NCBI GenBank assembly: GCA_964016885.1
Contig: OZ024757.1
Span: 17,600,440 to 17,664,439 of the forward strand
DNA: 64,000 nt
From: Eledone cirrhosa
Lineage: Eukaryota > Mollusca > Cephalopoda > Octopoda > Eledonidae
Direction: 5' to 3'
Both the position numbers and the translations under genes were made by a program. The number at the start of each line of letters is the position of its first letter. Positions within the stretch are counted from its first letter, which is position 1. Positions 45,474 through 54,545 of the stretch are shown here, in pieces. A model generated the notes under the pieces. It was not told where the DNA came from. It did not search any database and saw only the letters and a list, made by a program, of their open reading frames with translations.

Positions 45474-46757
45474 TTAGTTTCCCAGAGTTGTAGCAGTTTT
45501 TACATTGCCAGTTATTGTGGGTATATCACACTCAGACCAGCTGGTATCTCTCTTCCACGTTTCACCAGCCTTGACAAACCTCCAGATCTGCCCATCATCA
45601 TGCAGACTAAAACTTTCATCTTGTGCTGAGTTCCGATTCAAGGAAGCTGCAGCACGTAGCTTTGGACGTACATGGGGTGGTAGGCCTGGGCGTGTTCAGA
45701 AGGTAATCCGATTTTCACGCCCAGCTTTAGCAGAGGCCAGATGATATGAGGTTGCCTCTGCGGGGTCCGAAAATGACAGCCTGATGAGTCTGGGTTTTGG
45801 ACCAGGTCGACCAAGGCGGAGAGCACCCTTTGGGGGAACACAGTCTAGGTCTTTGGCTGAGCTGGCAGCAAATGCCTGAAGATCAGCCTTGTCCTCTGGT
45901 ACCCCAATGGCAATCACTTCATGGGTAGCAGATTCCGCAGTCTTTTCAGTCTTTTCAGCAAGAGGTACAGGGAGATTCTTTAGCAAGGCATTCCGATAAG
46001 ACCCCTCATTGTGGGGTCCTACCCGAATGCTTGCCTCTATTCCTGCAACTTCCCTTCTCAGAGCAGAAATCATTAGTTGCAGTTCCGCAAAATCTGTACT
46101 GGTCGGTTGTTGTTGTTGTTGCTGCTGCTGCTGTCGTTGTTGGTGATGATGATGTTCCTCCACGGGAATGGCAGGGGAGGACACAGTCGCAGGTTGTTGC
46201 TGTTGTTGTTGGTGATGATGATGTTCCTCCACGGGAATGGTAGGGGAAGACACAGTCACCAGTTGTTGGTGTCGAGATGTACTGGGAGTGGAAGACATGG
46301 GTTGTTGTTGTTTCTGATGTTCTCCCACAGGAACAGCAGCAGAAGCCAGTGTCATAGGTTTTTGCCGTTGTTCAGTAACAATGGTAGAGGAAGACACAGT
46401 CATTGGTTTTTGTTGTTGTTGTTGTTTTTCAATAACATTAGTGGAGGCAGGCACACAGGCCAGGCACTGAAAGGACCAGGATTTTAGCTGGACCATCTCC
46501 CATATTCCATCCATCATAGCATTATGATGTCTCTTTTTTTGGCCTGGGATCCTCCGGAAGCCTGTGGCGCATTGAAGGCAGACAGAGATGCGACAGGTTC
46601 CACATTCGACCCAGCGATTATGGAACGAGTTTTCGGGTTCCGCACAGATATGGCAGATGTGATTTTCTGGGCAATGTTCTATTTTGGGACATCGGCCAGT
46701 TTTGTCGCATATTTCATCGATGGATATCACCATGGCAATTTTGTTATTTCTACCCAT
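45474..46757 (-). CDS. CR1-like LINE ORF1: PHD-like finger protein with in-frame TGA
   Basis: The probable start is MGRNNKIAMVISIDEICDKT at 46757 (the open frame reaches 46898). A Cys/His-rich region, CPENHICHICAEPENSF then VECGTCRISVCLQCATGF, is PHD-like, a domain known in CR1 ORF1 proteins. A low-complexity section follows in which VSSPTIPVEEHHHHQQ recurs with polyglutamine runs. A helical stretch (FAELQLMISALRREVAGIEA) and an RRM-like C-terminal part (LRLGRPGPKPRLIRLSF) come next. A TGA at 45696-45698 interrupts the frame after NRITF. The reading then continues TRPGLPPHVRPKLRAAASLN in the same frame to a stop near 45474. The protein is expected to bind element RNA. Confidence 0.8.
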
Positions 46758-47550
46758 CCGTAGAAAAACACAGAATGTAAACAATATAGGTTTAGCGCAC
46801 TTGATTACGATAGAAATAAAATGTCTGTTTGTTTGTGTATTTTGTTTCCGTTTTCTTAAATGTTGTGTGTGTGTAGAAGAGTCTGTGCATGTAAGCAAAT
46901 AAATATGCTGTGTAAGTTAAATGAAACGTACTGTAGAAGGCAGTTGTTTATTAACAGCGAAATAACGTTTTTTTTTTTTTCCTTGATACTGCTTCTTTAT
47001 AATAAACTTTCAATAATATTTTTTTTTTTTTTCAAATTATTAACTTTCAGCTGCTAGGATATAAATATAATTAAAAGGTGTATGTGGATTAGAAGCGAAG
47101 TCAATGTTAAGAAATATTTTACCAATGTAGATTGGTAAAATTGGCCGGTATAGTGTCTCACACGAAATAGTGTGGTTTCTTTTCAGGTGTGTGTATATGC
47201 ATATGGTATGTATCTGTATATAAATCTGTGTTATATTGTTGTTTATATGTTTTGTGGAGTACTTACTGCGATCCTTAAGGAATGTAGTGATTTGTTTTGT
47301 TTTTTTCCTTTTTTCCCGTCCATGTCCACACGTGGTTTGTTGGCGAAAATCAAGTCAAATTAAATATACTTCGTTAAGATAATTCTATCTTGAAACTGGT
47401 ACTATTTGTCAGGGAACAGTCAAAGTAGTTGTGATAATGAATATTGTAATCCATCTGACATGTGTTTAAAGGGCAGTTTTGGGTGAAAATATTATATTTT
47501 GTTTGGTCAAGACGTGGTCAAGCGACCTTCCTTGTCACCATTTTTTCATC

Positions 47551-48548
47551 TTATGTTAGTGTCTAGTGAAGCCACAAAATTTAGAGAGTGATTTATCATA
47601 GATATCACATTGATATGGTTCCTCTCCTGTATATGTTAGTGTCTAGTGAAGCCACAACATTTAAGGAATGATTTACAGAAGATATCACATTGATATGGTT
47701 CTTCTCCTGTATGTATATATTAGTGTCTGGTGAAGCCACAACATATAGAAAACGATTTACAAAAAATATCACATTGATATGGTTCCTCTCCTGTATATGT
47801 TAGTGTCTAGTGAAGCCACAAAATTTTGAGAGTGATTTATCATAGATATCACATTGATATGGTTCCTCTCCTGTATAGGTTAGTGTCTAGTGAAGCCACA
47901 AAATTTAGAGAGTGATTTATCATAGATATCACATTGATATGGTTCCTCTCCTGTATATGTTAGTGTCTAGTGAAGCCACAACATTTAAGGAATGATTTAC
48001 AGAAGATATCACATTGACATGGTTCTTCTCCTGTATGTATATATTAGTGTCTGGTGAAGCCACAACATATAGAAAACGATTTACAAAAATATCACATTGA
48101 TATGGTTCCTCTCCTGTATATATTAGTGTCTCTTGAAGCCACAACATTCAGAGAATGATTTACTACAGATATCACATTGATATGGTTCCTCTCCTGTATA
48201 TGTCTGGTGAAGCCACAACATTTAGAGAATGATTTATCACAGCTATCACATTGATATGGTTTCTCTCCGGTATAGGTTAGTGTCTACTGAAGCCACAACA
48301 TTTACAAAATGGTTTACCATAGATATCAAATTGATATGGTTTCCCTCAGCTATGTATACATATATATTTAGTTAACATACTCCATTCAAAGAAATATTTT
48401 CCAAACATATTAAAGTGATATGGCTTCCCAAATTTATGTTTGTGTCTAGTTAATGAGAACTCATAATGTTGAGTTCTCTCTTGTATGTATACACTTGTGT
48501 CTAGTTACATTACTTTTCTCAGAGAATGATTTACCAGATATCACAGTG
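47551..48548 (-). pseudogene. ZNF-C proximal decayed finger tail, about eleven units
   Basis: About eleven units of 78-84 bp lie between the ZNF-C stop and the CR1 LINE. Minus-strand reading of a typical unit gives TYTGEEPYQCDIYDKSLSKF, so the second Cys is Tyr. A TAA follows the last His region in many units. Some units are near-identical to each other and to 41905-42366, so they amplified after losing coding ability. Confidence 0.8.
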
Positions 48549-49754
48549 TTATGGCAAGTCTCCTGTGTGCATACGTTTGTGACTAGTTAAGTTACTACTT
48601 GCAGAGAATGATTTACCACAGATATTACAGTGATATGGCTTGTCTCCTGTGTGTATACGTTTGTGACTATTTAAGTTACTACTTGCATAGAATGATTTAC
48701 CACAGATATTACAGTGATATGGCGTCTCTCCTGTATGAATACGTTTGTGAGTAGTTAAGGAATTAGATTGAGAGAATGATTTACCACAGATATCACAGTG
48801 ATATGGCTTCTCTCCTGTATGAATTCGTTTGTGTATAGTTAAGGGAGTAGATGGAGCTAATGATTTACCACAGATATCACAGTGATATGGCTTCTCTCTT
48901 GTATGAATACGTTTGTGATTTATTAAGGAAGTAGTTAGAGAGAATGTTTCACCACAGATATCACAGTGATATGGCTTCTCTCCTGTATGAATACGTTCGT
49001 GTCTTGTTAAGGAATTAGATTGGGAGAATGATTTACCACAAATATCACAGTGATAGGTCTTCTGTTTTGTATGAATGAGATTGTGAGTTCGTAAGTTTCC
49101 TTTTAGAGAGAATGACTTACCACAGATATCACAGTGATATGGCTTCTGTCTTGTATGAATAAAATTGTGAGTTATCAAGCTTCCTTTCTGTGAAAATGAC
49201 TGACCACAGTGATATGGCTTGTCTCCTGTATGAATTCGCTTGTGTGTAGCAAAGCTAGCATTATGAGAGAATGATTTACCACAAATATCACAGTGATATG
49301 GCTTTTGTCTGGTATGAATGAGATTGTGACGTATTAAGCCTCCTTTTGCAGAGAATGATTTACCACAAATATCACAGTGATATGGCTTCTCTCCTGTATG
49401 AATACGTTTGTGACTTGTTAAGCTAGCATGTTGAGAGAATGATTTACCACAGATATCACAGTGATATGGCTTCTTTCCTGCATGAATACGTTTGTGACTT
49501 GTTAAGCTAGCATGTTGAGAGAATGATTTACCACAGATATCACAGTGATATGGCTTCTTTCCTGTATGAATACGTTTGTGACTTGTTAAGCTAGCATGTT
49601 GAGAGAATGATTTACCACAGATATCACAGTGATATGGCTTCTCTCCACTATTCTTTGGTATCTCATTAGGAATATTAATACTTTTAGGCAGTGTTTCACA
49701 TTTAACTTTCTTCTTACCCAATTTATTTTCTATAATGTTTCTTCTTCTCAACAA
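48549..49754 (-). CDS. ZNF-C: C2H2 zinc-finger protein, 13 fingers (one broken)
   Basis: The 401-residue frame has a 42-residue leader ([20 protein letters not shown] onward), homologous to the other two genes, and 13 fingers. Fingers 1-3 have the same recognition helix ([10 protein letters not shown]) and are almost identical at the DNA level, a fresh 84-bp triplication (about 49390-49640). Finger 6 lost its first CxxC ([20 protein letters not shown]), so it cannot bind zinc normally. Linkers vary (TGKKPY, TRQKPY, TKQKTY). The frame ends MHTGDLP with a stop, next to the decayed tail. Presumed nuclear DNA-binding protein without a visible effector domain. Confidence 0.88.
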   Translation of the reverse strand: MLRRRNIIENKLGKKKVKCETLPKSINIPNEIPKNSGEKPYHCDICGKSFSQHASLTSHKRIHTGKKPYHCDICGKSFSQHASLTSHKRIHAGKKPYHCDICGKSFSQHASLTSHKRIHTGEKPYHCDICGKSFSAKGGLIRHNLIHTRQKPYHCDICGKSFSHNASFATHKRIHTGDKPYHCGQSFSQKGSLITHNFIHTRQKPYHCDICGKSFSLKGNLRTHNLIHTKQKTYHCDICGKSFSQSNSLTRHERIHTGEKPYHCDICGETFSLTTSLINHKRIHTREKPYHCDICGKSLAPSTPLTIHKRIHTGEKPYHCDICGKSFSQSNSLTTHKRIHTGETPYHCNICGKSFYASSNLNSHKRIHTGDKPYHCNICGKSFSASSNLTSHKRMHTGDLP

Positions 49755-50090
49755 AGTATATAGATGTTTTTCTTGTGTTATATTTATATTATATTTCTAG
49801 AAATATTGTCTGATTCTATATTTCTATCAACTGTGATCTCAGTTAATATCTGAAGATTATGAAAACTTCTTTGTCATCCAAGTTTAATTAAAGTACAAAA
49901 TCTTCTTGAAAACATCCCAGATAGTGAAGAACTTTTGCCAATAAACTCGCTTCTGATGAAATATTTTACAGTAAGTCAGTTATAGATTTATATAAACAGT
50001 GTTATATCGTTTCTGTTTAGTCTTTAAATGATGATAAATGTTGATGAAATATCCAAGGTTTAAATATTTATCCCAATGTCATCTGGTATT
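49755..50090 (-). other. ZNF-C 5' UTR part of the coding exon and its 3' splice site
   Basis: TTTCTTTCTTATTTCAG on the minus strand ends at 50091, with exon start 50090, 336 bp before the ATG. The flank is very close to that of ZNF-B (for example AAAGTACAAAATCTTCTTGA and AACTTCTTTGTCATCCAAGT), closer than to ZNF-A. Confidence 0.65.
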
Positions 50091-50227
50091 CTGAAATAAG
50101 AAAGAAATAGTATGAGATAATAGAGAATACTTAAAAACTAGAGATAGATTTATTAGAGAAGATTTTAGACTTTTATATCAATAATCTCTAGATATAGACC
50201 TTTAATTGAAAAATCAAATTACTTTAG

Positions 50228-51075
50228 TTTTTAATTTATCAATATTACATCATACAACCTTGTGTGATATCTATATATACAGACATATATATATATATAT
50301 ATCAATATTACATTATACAACCTTGTGTGATGTCTATATATACAGACATATATATATATCAATATTACATTATACAACCTTGTGTGATATCTATATATAC
50401 AGACATATATATATCAATATTCCATTATACAACCTTGTGTGGTGTCTATATATATACAGACATATATATATCAATATTACATTAAACAACCATTGTGTGA
50501 TGTCTATATATATACAGACATATATATATATCAATATTATATTATACAACCTTGTGTGGTGTCTATATATATACAGACATATATATATCAATATTCCATT
50601 ATACAATGATATGCGACGGCTGGAGAGAAATGAGGCAAGCATGCTCCATTGGCTGTGCAATGTCAATGTGCGTGAACGACCCGGCATGAATAAGTCTGAG
50701 AGGGATAGAATGTAGTGTGCGAGAGAGGAGACTGAGGTGGTATGGACCTGTGATGCGCATGGAGGATGACCGATGGGTGAAGAAGTGCCAGGAAATGCCA
50801 GTTCAAGGAAGATGTGGTAGAGGCAGACCACGAAAAACATGGGCGGAGGTGGTGAGAACAGACCTCAGATCGCTGAAGCTCACGGTGGAGATGACGAAGG
50901 ACCGTAACAAGTGGAGAGATGCTGTGCTGAATAAGACCCGTCCCACCCTTGCAAGCAGGGAAGAGCGGACGTAAAATGATGATGATGATGACAACTTTGT
51001 GTGGTGTCTATATACAGACATATATACATATGTCAATGTTACATCATACAACCTTGTGTGGTATATATATATATA
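50228..51075. repeat. Minisatellite of about 55-60 bp units, split by an RTE LINE
   Basis: TATATCAATATTACATTATA, CAACCTTGTGTGATGTCTA and TATACAGACATA repeat about seven times in 50228-50610 and resume at 50990-51070. The single-copy version is at 35370-35450. Confidence 0.92.
50608..50988 (+). mobile_element. RTE-like LINE, 5'-truncated copy inside the minisatellite
   Basis: Plus-strand frames encode MRRLERNEASMLHWLCNVNV, then (50717-50974) RRLRWYGPVMRMEDDRWVKK, GRGRPRKTWAEVVRTDLRSL and TLASREERT. The 3' tail GCAAGCAGGGAAGAGCGGAC runs into ATG units at about 50975-50990. The minisatellite continues on both sides, so the insertion postdates the array. One frameshift. Confidence 0.9.
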
Positions 51076-51081
51076 TATATA

Positions 51082-51417
51082 TCATCATTTCATTTTACGT
51101 CTGCTTTTTCCCTGCTTGCAAGGGTGGGACGGGAACTGATTCTGGCTTGATTTCTACAGCTGGATGCCCTTCCTAACACCAACCTCATTAACAGTGAGTG
51201 CTGGGTGCTTTTTTGCCGTGGCACCTCCACGACCACTTTGCAATGGAATGATAGGGATCCCAGTCCCTATCATCTCATTTCTACAGCTGAGTAAACTGGA
51301 GCAATGTGAAATAAAGTGTCTTGCTCAAGGAAACAACACATCACCCGGTCTGAGAATTGAACTCACAACCTTTTGATTGCAAGGCCAATGCTCTAACCAC
51401 TAAGCCATGTGCCTCCA
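51082..51417 (-). mobile_element. tRNA-derived SINE, family A, full length
   Basis: Minus-strand head, body and LINE-like tail as in 40139-40475 (TCATTTTACGTCTGC, GCTTGCAAGGGTGGGACGGG on plus). The central part (CAGCTGGATGCCCTTCCTAA on plus) is shared with the 3' UTR of the LINE at 52295-54013. Confidence 0.92.
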
Positions 51418-51422
51418 TATAT

Positions 51423-51625
51423 ATAATTGTTTCTATTTTTGGCACAAGGCCAGCAATTACCCAGTACATTACTGGTACTTTATTTTATCGACCCCGTAAG
51501 GATGAAAGGCAAAGTTAACCTCGGCGGGATTTGAACTCAGACCGTAAAGGACTCAGACTATATACTCTTTTACTCTTTTACCTGTTTCAGCCATCCGGCT
51601 GAGGCCATGCTGGGGCACCGCCCTT
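51423..51625 (-). mobile_element. tRNA-derived SINE, family B
   Basis: Plus strand reads TTGTTTCTATTTTTGGCACA to the B-box region (GGGATTTGAACTCAGACC), then a modified head that includes an inserted TACTCTTTTACTCTTTTACC segment. It is adjacent to a family A SINE, separated by a TA repeat. Confidence 0.85.
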
Positions 51626-51629
51626 ATAT

Positions 51630-51865
51630 ATATATATATATATAATGAAAAAAAAAAGTTATGGTCAAAAGAGGGTAATATCCATCATCAGCTGTCTGCT
51701 AGGAATCATAGATTTTTCTTTGCGTTAGAGACAATATAACTAAAATAAGTTATTGGGATTAAAAAAAAAAAGGGGGGGGGGGGGGGAGAAAGAGAAAAAA
51801 AACGTAAACAGACACGAAAAGTCAAGCAACATACATAGATATATGTACATATAAATACATATATA
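51630..51865. repeat. A/G homopolymer tract and spacer
   Basis: A poly-A run followed by about 17 G residues (about 51772-51788), then purine-rich sequence. No gene. Confidence 0.85.
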
Positions 51866-51867
51866 TA

Positions 51868-52178
51868 TATGGCTTAGTGGTTAGCGCATTGGCCTTGCAA
51901 TCGAAAGGTGGTGAGTTCAATTCTCAGACCGGGTGATGTGTTGTTTCCTTGAGCAAGACACTTTATTTCACATTGCTCCAGTTTGCTCAGCTGTAGAAAT
52001 GAGATAGGGACTGGGGTCCATATCATTCCACTGCAAAAAAGCACCCAGCACTCACTGTAAATGAGGTTGGTGTTAGGAAGGGCATCCAGCTGTAGAAATC
52101 AAGCCAGCATCAGTTCCCGTCCCACCCTTGCAAGCAGGGAAAAAGCAGACGTAAAATGAAATGATGATGATGATATAT
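51868..52178 (+). mobile_element. tRNA-derived SINE, family A, full length
   Basis: A box TGGCTTAGTGG at 51872, then GTGAGTTCAATTCTCAGACC, body, GTTGGTGTTAGGAAGGGCAT and tail CCCACCCTTGCAAGCAGGGA, ending in ATGATGATG at about 52170. 52179-52294 is TA-rich with a CAACGACAATAACAATAATA stretch. Confidence 0.93.
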
Positions 52179-52294
52179 ATACATTACATATATATATATA
52201 CATATGATGGCTGCCCCTTCATTATCAAGTATGGCCCTTGCACGAAAAAAAAAACACGTAACAACGACAATAACAATAATAATAAAATATATAT

Positions 52295-54013
52295 ACACAT
52301 CATCATCATCATCACCGTTTTACGTCCGTTCTTCCACGCTAGCATGGGTTAGACGGGTTGTCCTGTTGTGGGCAGTGTCTGGTCGGCTGACCATGCCTTG
52401 CTCATACAGGAACTGATCTGGCTTGATTTCTACAGCTGGATGCCCTTCCTAACACCAACCTCATTTACAGTGAGTGCTGGGTGCTTTTTCGTGGCGCCTA
52501 CACGTCCACTTTACAGTGTGGGCTGGGTGCTTTTTTGCCGTGGCACCTCCACGACCACCTTGCGGTGGGGGGGGGGGCATATTGTTTATATGCTTCAGCA
52601 TGTACCCATGGGAGGTCGGGTACCCTGTATTACTGCGTGACGCCAGAAGTCACGGTCGTGTGTCATTGACTTTGAGAGGTGTAGTTGGGTAAGGTCGGCT
52701 TTTATCACCTCATCCCAAGTCATCTTGGGTCTCCCCACTCCGCGGTTTCCATCAACTTCTAGTGCTCTGCACCTTTTTATGCAGCTGTCATCCTTCATAC
52801 GCATCACATGTCCATACCAGCGTAACCGCCTCTCCTGCACGCAGCATTTGATTCCTCTTATGCTCAGTCTCTCTCTCAATTCATTTATGCTTTGTCGTTC
52901 ACGTATATTACTGTTACACATCCATCGGAGCATGCAGGCTTCGTTTCTCTCTAATCTACGTAAGTCTTCCACCTTCAGCGCCCAGGTCTCACTACCATGC
53001 AACATCGCTGTTCGGATACACGCATCATACAGTCTGCCTTTCATTCTGAGGGAGAAGCCTTTTGCAGCTAGCAGTGGTAGTAGTTCCCTAAACTTCTTCC
53101 ATCCCGTTCTTACCCTAGTTATTGTACTTTCTGAGCACCCACCTCCGTTGCTAATTCGGTCACCTAGGTAGCAGAAGCTGTCTACTGTTTCTACAGGGCC
53201 CTCCCAGAGATTGGTGGTACTTGTTTCCTGTGGCTGTTTGCTTGCTGTTTCAGCACAGCTGCTGCATGTGAATCCTACATTCTTAATTAAGCTTCCTGAG
53301 ATCCCGCTACATCTCTTGTGTACCCATTGTTTGCATTTGGGGCAAAGAATGGAGTTCCTACCTACACCTTTCCTACATACTGAGCAAGGCCATTTCCCTG
53401 AGGGGATCTGGGTTCTGTTTTCTCGTCTACTTATAAGGACCTTAGTCTTTGTCATGTTGACTTTGAGGCCCTTTCTCTCTAGTCCCTGCTTCCAGGTTTG
53501 GAATTTATTCTCTAGTTCTACCATAGATTCAGCTATGAGTGCGAGGTCATCAGCATACAGGAGTTCCCATGGGCATCCGGTCTTAAACTCCTCCGTTATT
53601 GCCTGCAGGACTATGATGAACAGGAGAGGGCTAAGAACAGAGCCCTGGTGGACCCCAACCTGTACGCTAAATTCCTCGCTATACTCATTGCCAATCCTAA
53701 CTTTGCTGACTGCTCCCCTATACATGGCTTGTACCGCTTTCACAAGCCATTCATCTACTCCTAGTTTTCTAAGAGCCCACCAGATTACTGCACGTGGAAC
53801 TCTGTCAAAGGCTTTCTCAAGGTCGACAAATGCCAAGTAGAGTGGCTTACTTTTAGCTAGGTACTTTTCCTGTAATTGCCTCACAAGGAAGAGCGCATCA
53901 GTGGTGCCTTTCCCTGGTACAAACCCAAATTGCATCTCGTCTATATTCACCCGGTCCCTAATCAGCTGTGCTATAACTCTTTCTGTTACTTTCATGACCT
54001 GGTCCATACACAT
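52295..54013 (-). mobile_element. RTE-like LINE, 5'-truncated, intact coding end and 3' UTR
   Basis: A clean element with ATG tail at about 52297-52315, a 3' UTR of about 280 bp, and one unbroken frame from the RT N-terminal side to the stop at 52595. The UTR contains the 90-bp segment (CTGGCTTGATTTCTACAGCT, GGATGCCCTTCCTAACACCA) also found in family A SINEs. 5' truncation is at DQVMKV, next to a CA repeat. By its intact frame this is the youngest-looking RTE copy in the window. Confidence 0.92.
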
Positions 54014-54025
54014 ACACACACACAT
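52595..54025 (-). CDS. RTE-like LINE protein: RT, PHD-type finger and C-terminal domain
   Basis: 476 residues, of which the first seven (MCVCMCM) come from flanking CA repeat. RT motifs: MQFGFVPGKGTTDALFLVRQ (residues 31-50), LAFVDLEKAFDRVPR, VGVHQGSVLSPLLFIIVLQA and LLYADD (157-160). A PHD-type Cys4-His-Cys3 finger follows at residues 214-257 (C214, C217, C228, C231, H236, C239, C254, C257). Next come ETVDSFCYLGDRISNGGGCS, RMKGRLYDACIRTAMLHGSE and RLRWYGHVMRMKDDS, ending MGTC. The endonuclease is missing through 5' truncation (compare 61393-62340). The protein would polymerise DNA from element RNA; the finger may aid target or RNA binding (inference). Confidence 0.92.
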   Translation of the reverse strand: MCVCMCMDQVMKVTERVIAQLIRDRVNIDEMQFGFVPGKGTTDALFLVRQLQEKYLAKSKPLYLAFVDLEKAFDRVPRAVIWWALRKLGVDEWLVKAVQAMYRGAVSKVRIGNEYSEEFSVQVGVHQGSVLSPLLFIIVLQAITEEFKTGCPWELLYADDLALIAESMVELENKFQTWKQGLERKGLKVNMTKTKVLISRRENRTQIPSGKWPCSVCRKGVGRNSILCPKCKQWVHKRCSGISGSLIKNVGFTCSSCAETASKQPQETSTTNLWEGPVETVDSFCYLGDRISNGGGCSESTITRVRTGWKKFRELLPLLAAKGFSLRMKGRLYDACIRTAMLHGSETWALKVEDLRRLERNEACMLRWMCNSNIRERQSINELRERLSIRGIKCCVQERRLRWYGHVMRMKDDSCIKRCRALEVDGNRGVGRPKMTWDEVIKADLTQLHLSKSMTHDRDFWRHAVIQGTRPPMGTC

Positions 54026-54059
54026 ACATATCTATATATACATATACACATACACACAC

Positions 54060-54545
54060 AATAACAATTAACAGTGCTGCGATCGTATGTGGCTTTTTAG
54101 CCCAGCAAATGATCTAAAATGTCTTGCACAGAGTTGTCAACCAAAACATTCACTGGGAATAGCAGGCTGTGGTTGGAGTTCATGTACTTTTGCATGTCGT
54201 TTGAGCCCTCCTGCTGATTTACATTCTCTACCACATGCTTGGCAGGCATGATGAGTAGCATCTCCAACAGCAGCCTGGTAGTTAACCACTGGTCTCACTT
54301 TATGACTGTGAAGATGACTTTCGAGTCCAGCTTGGTGAAGCAGAGTCTCACACAGACACTGCATGTCAGCGCCATAGGAGGACCTTCACCGTCTGGAAAT
54401 GCAACAGTAATGCCCTTCCTCACATCCCGCTTTACTTTCTCGTATGCGATTCGAGATGCCTCAAAGGCAACTTCCCGCTCATATACAGTCTTTTTCCATG
54501 TATTACGATCAGCAGTCCTTCTCAGGGCAGTAAACCATTCTGCTA
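54060..54545 (-). mobile_element. LINE 3'-coding relic with C-terminal C2H2 fingers
   Basis: Minus-strand pieces give RTADRNTWKKTVYEREVAFE, YEKVKRDVRKGI, then CSVCVRLCFTK and HACQACGRECKSAGGLKRHA. These are two C2H2-type fingers at the C-terminus, an arrangement known in some LINE ORF2 proteins. Frameshifted. It abuts the Ty3 element. Confidence 0.65.

Larger units (their letters stand above)
42367..47550 (-). mobile_element. CR1-like LINE, nearly full length, inserted in the ZNF-C tail
   Basis: This LINE of about 5.2 kb has ORF1 (46757 to about 45474), ORF2 (45417-42659), a 3' UTR and a TAA-repeat tail (about 42366-42384). The finger array interrupted at 42366 resumes at 47551. The 3' end is present as two tandem copies (42386-42490 and 42505-42630, both containing ATTGTGTACAGTGC, GGTGCACYACAACTC and GTGCATGTA). 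46900-47550 is the presumed 5' UTR without other features. Only two coding lesions were noticed (a TGA in ORF1 and a frameshift in ORF2), so the insertion is young compared with other LINEs here. Confidence 0.88.

Noticed and set aside
45696..46898. Host gene with PHD finger and polyglutamine
   Set aside because: Position upstream of an AP-endonuclease/RT ORF on the same strand and the RRM-like end mark it as CR1 ORF1.
47551..48350. CRISPR-like array
   Set aside because: Unit size and content are those of decayed C2H2 fingers, with no unique spacers, in a eukaryotic genome.
54239..54540. N-terminal extension of the Ty3 frame (starting at 54239)
   Set aside because: This part is antisense to a LINE C-terminus with C2H2 fingers; true Ty3 similarity begins at about 54545.
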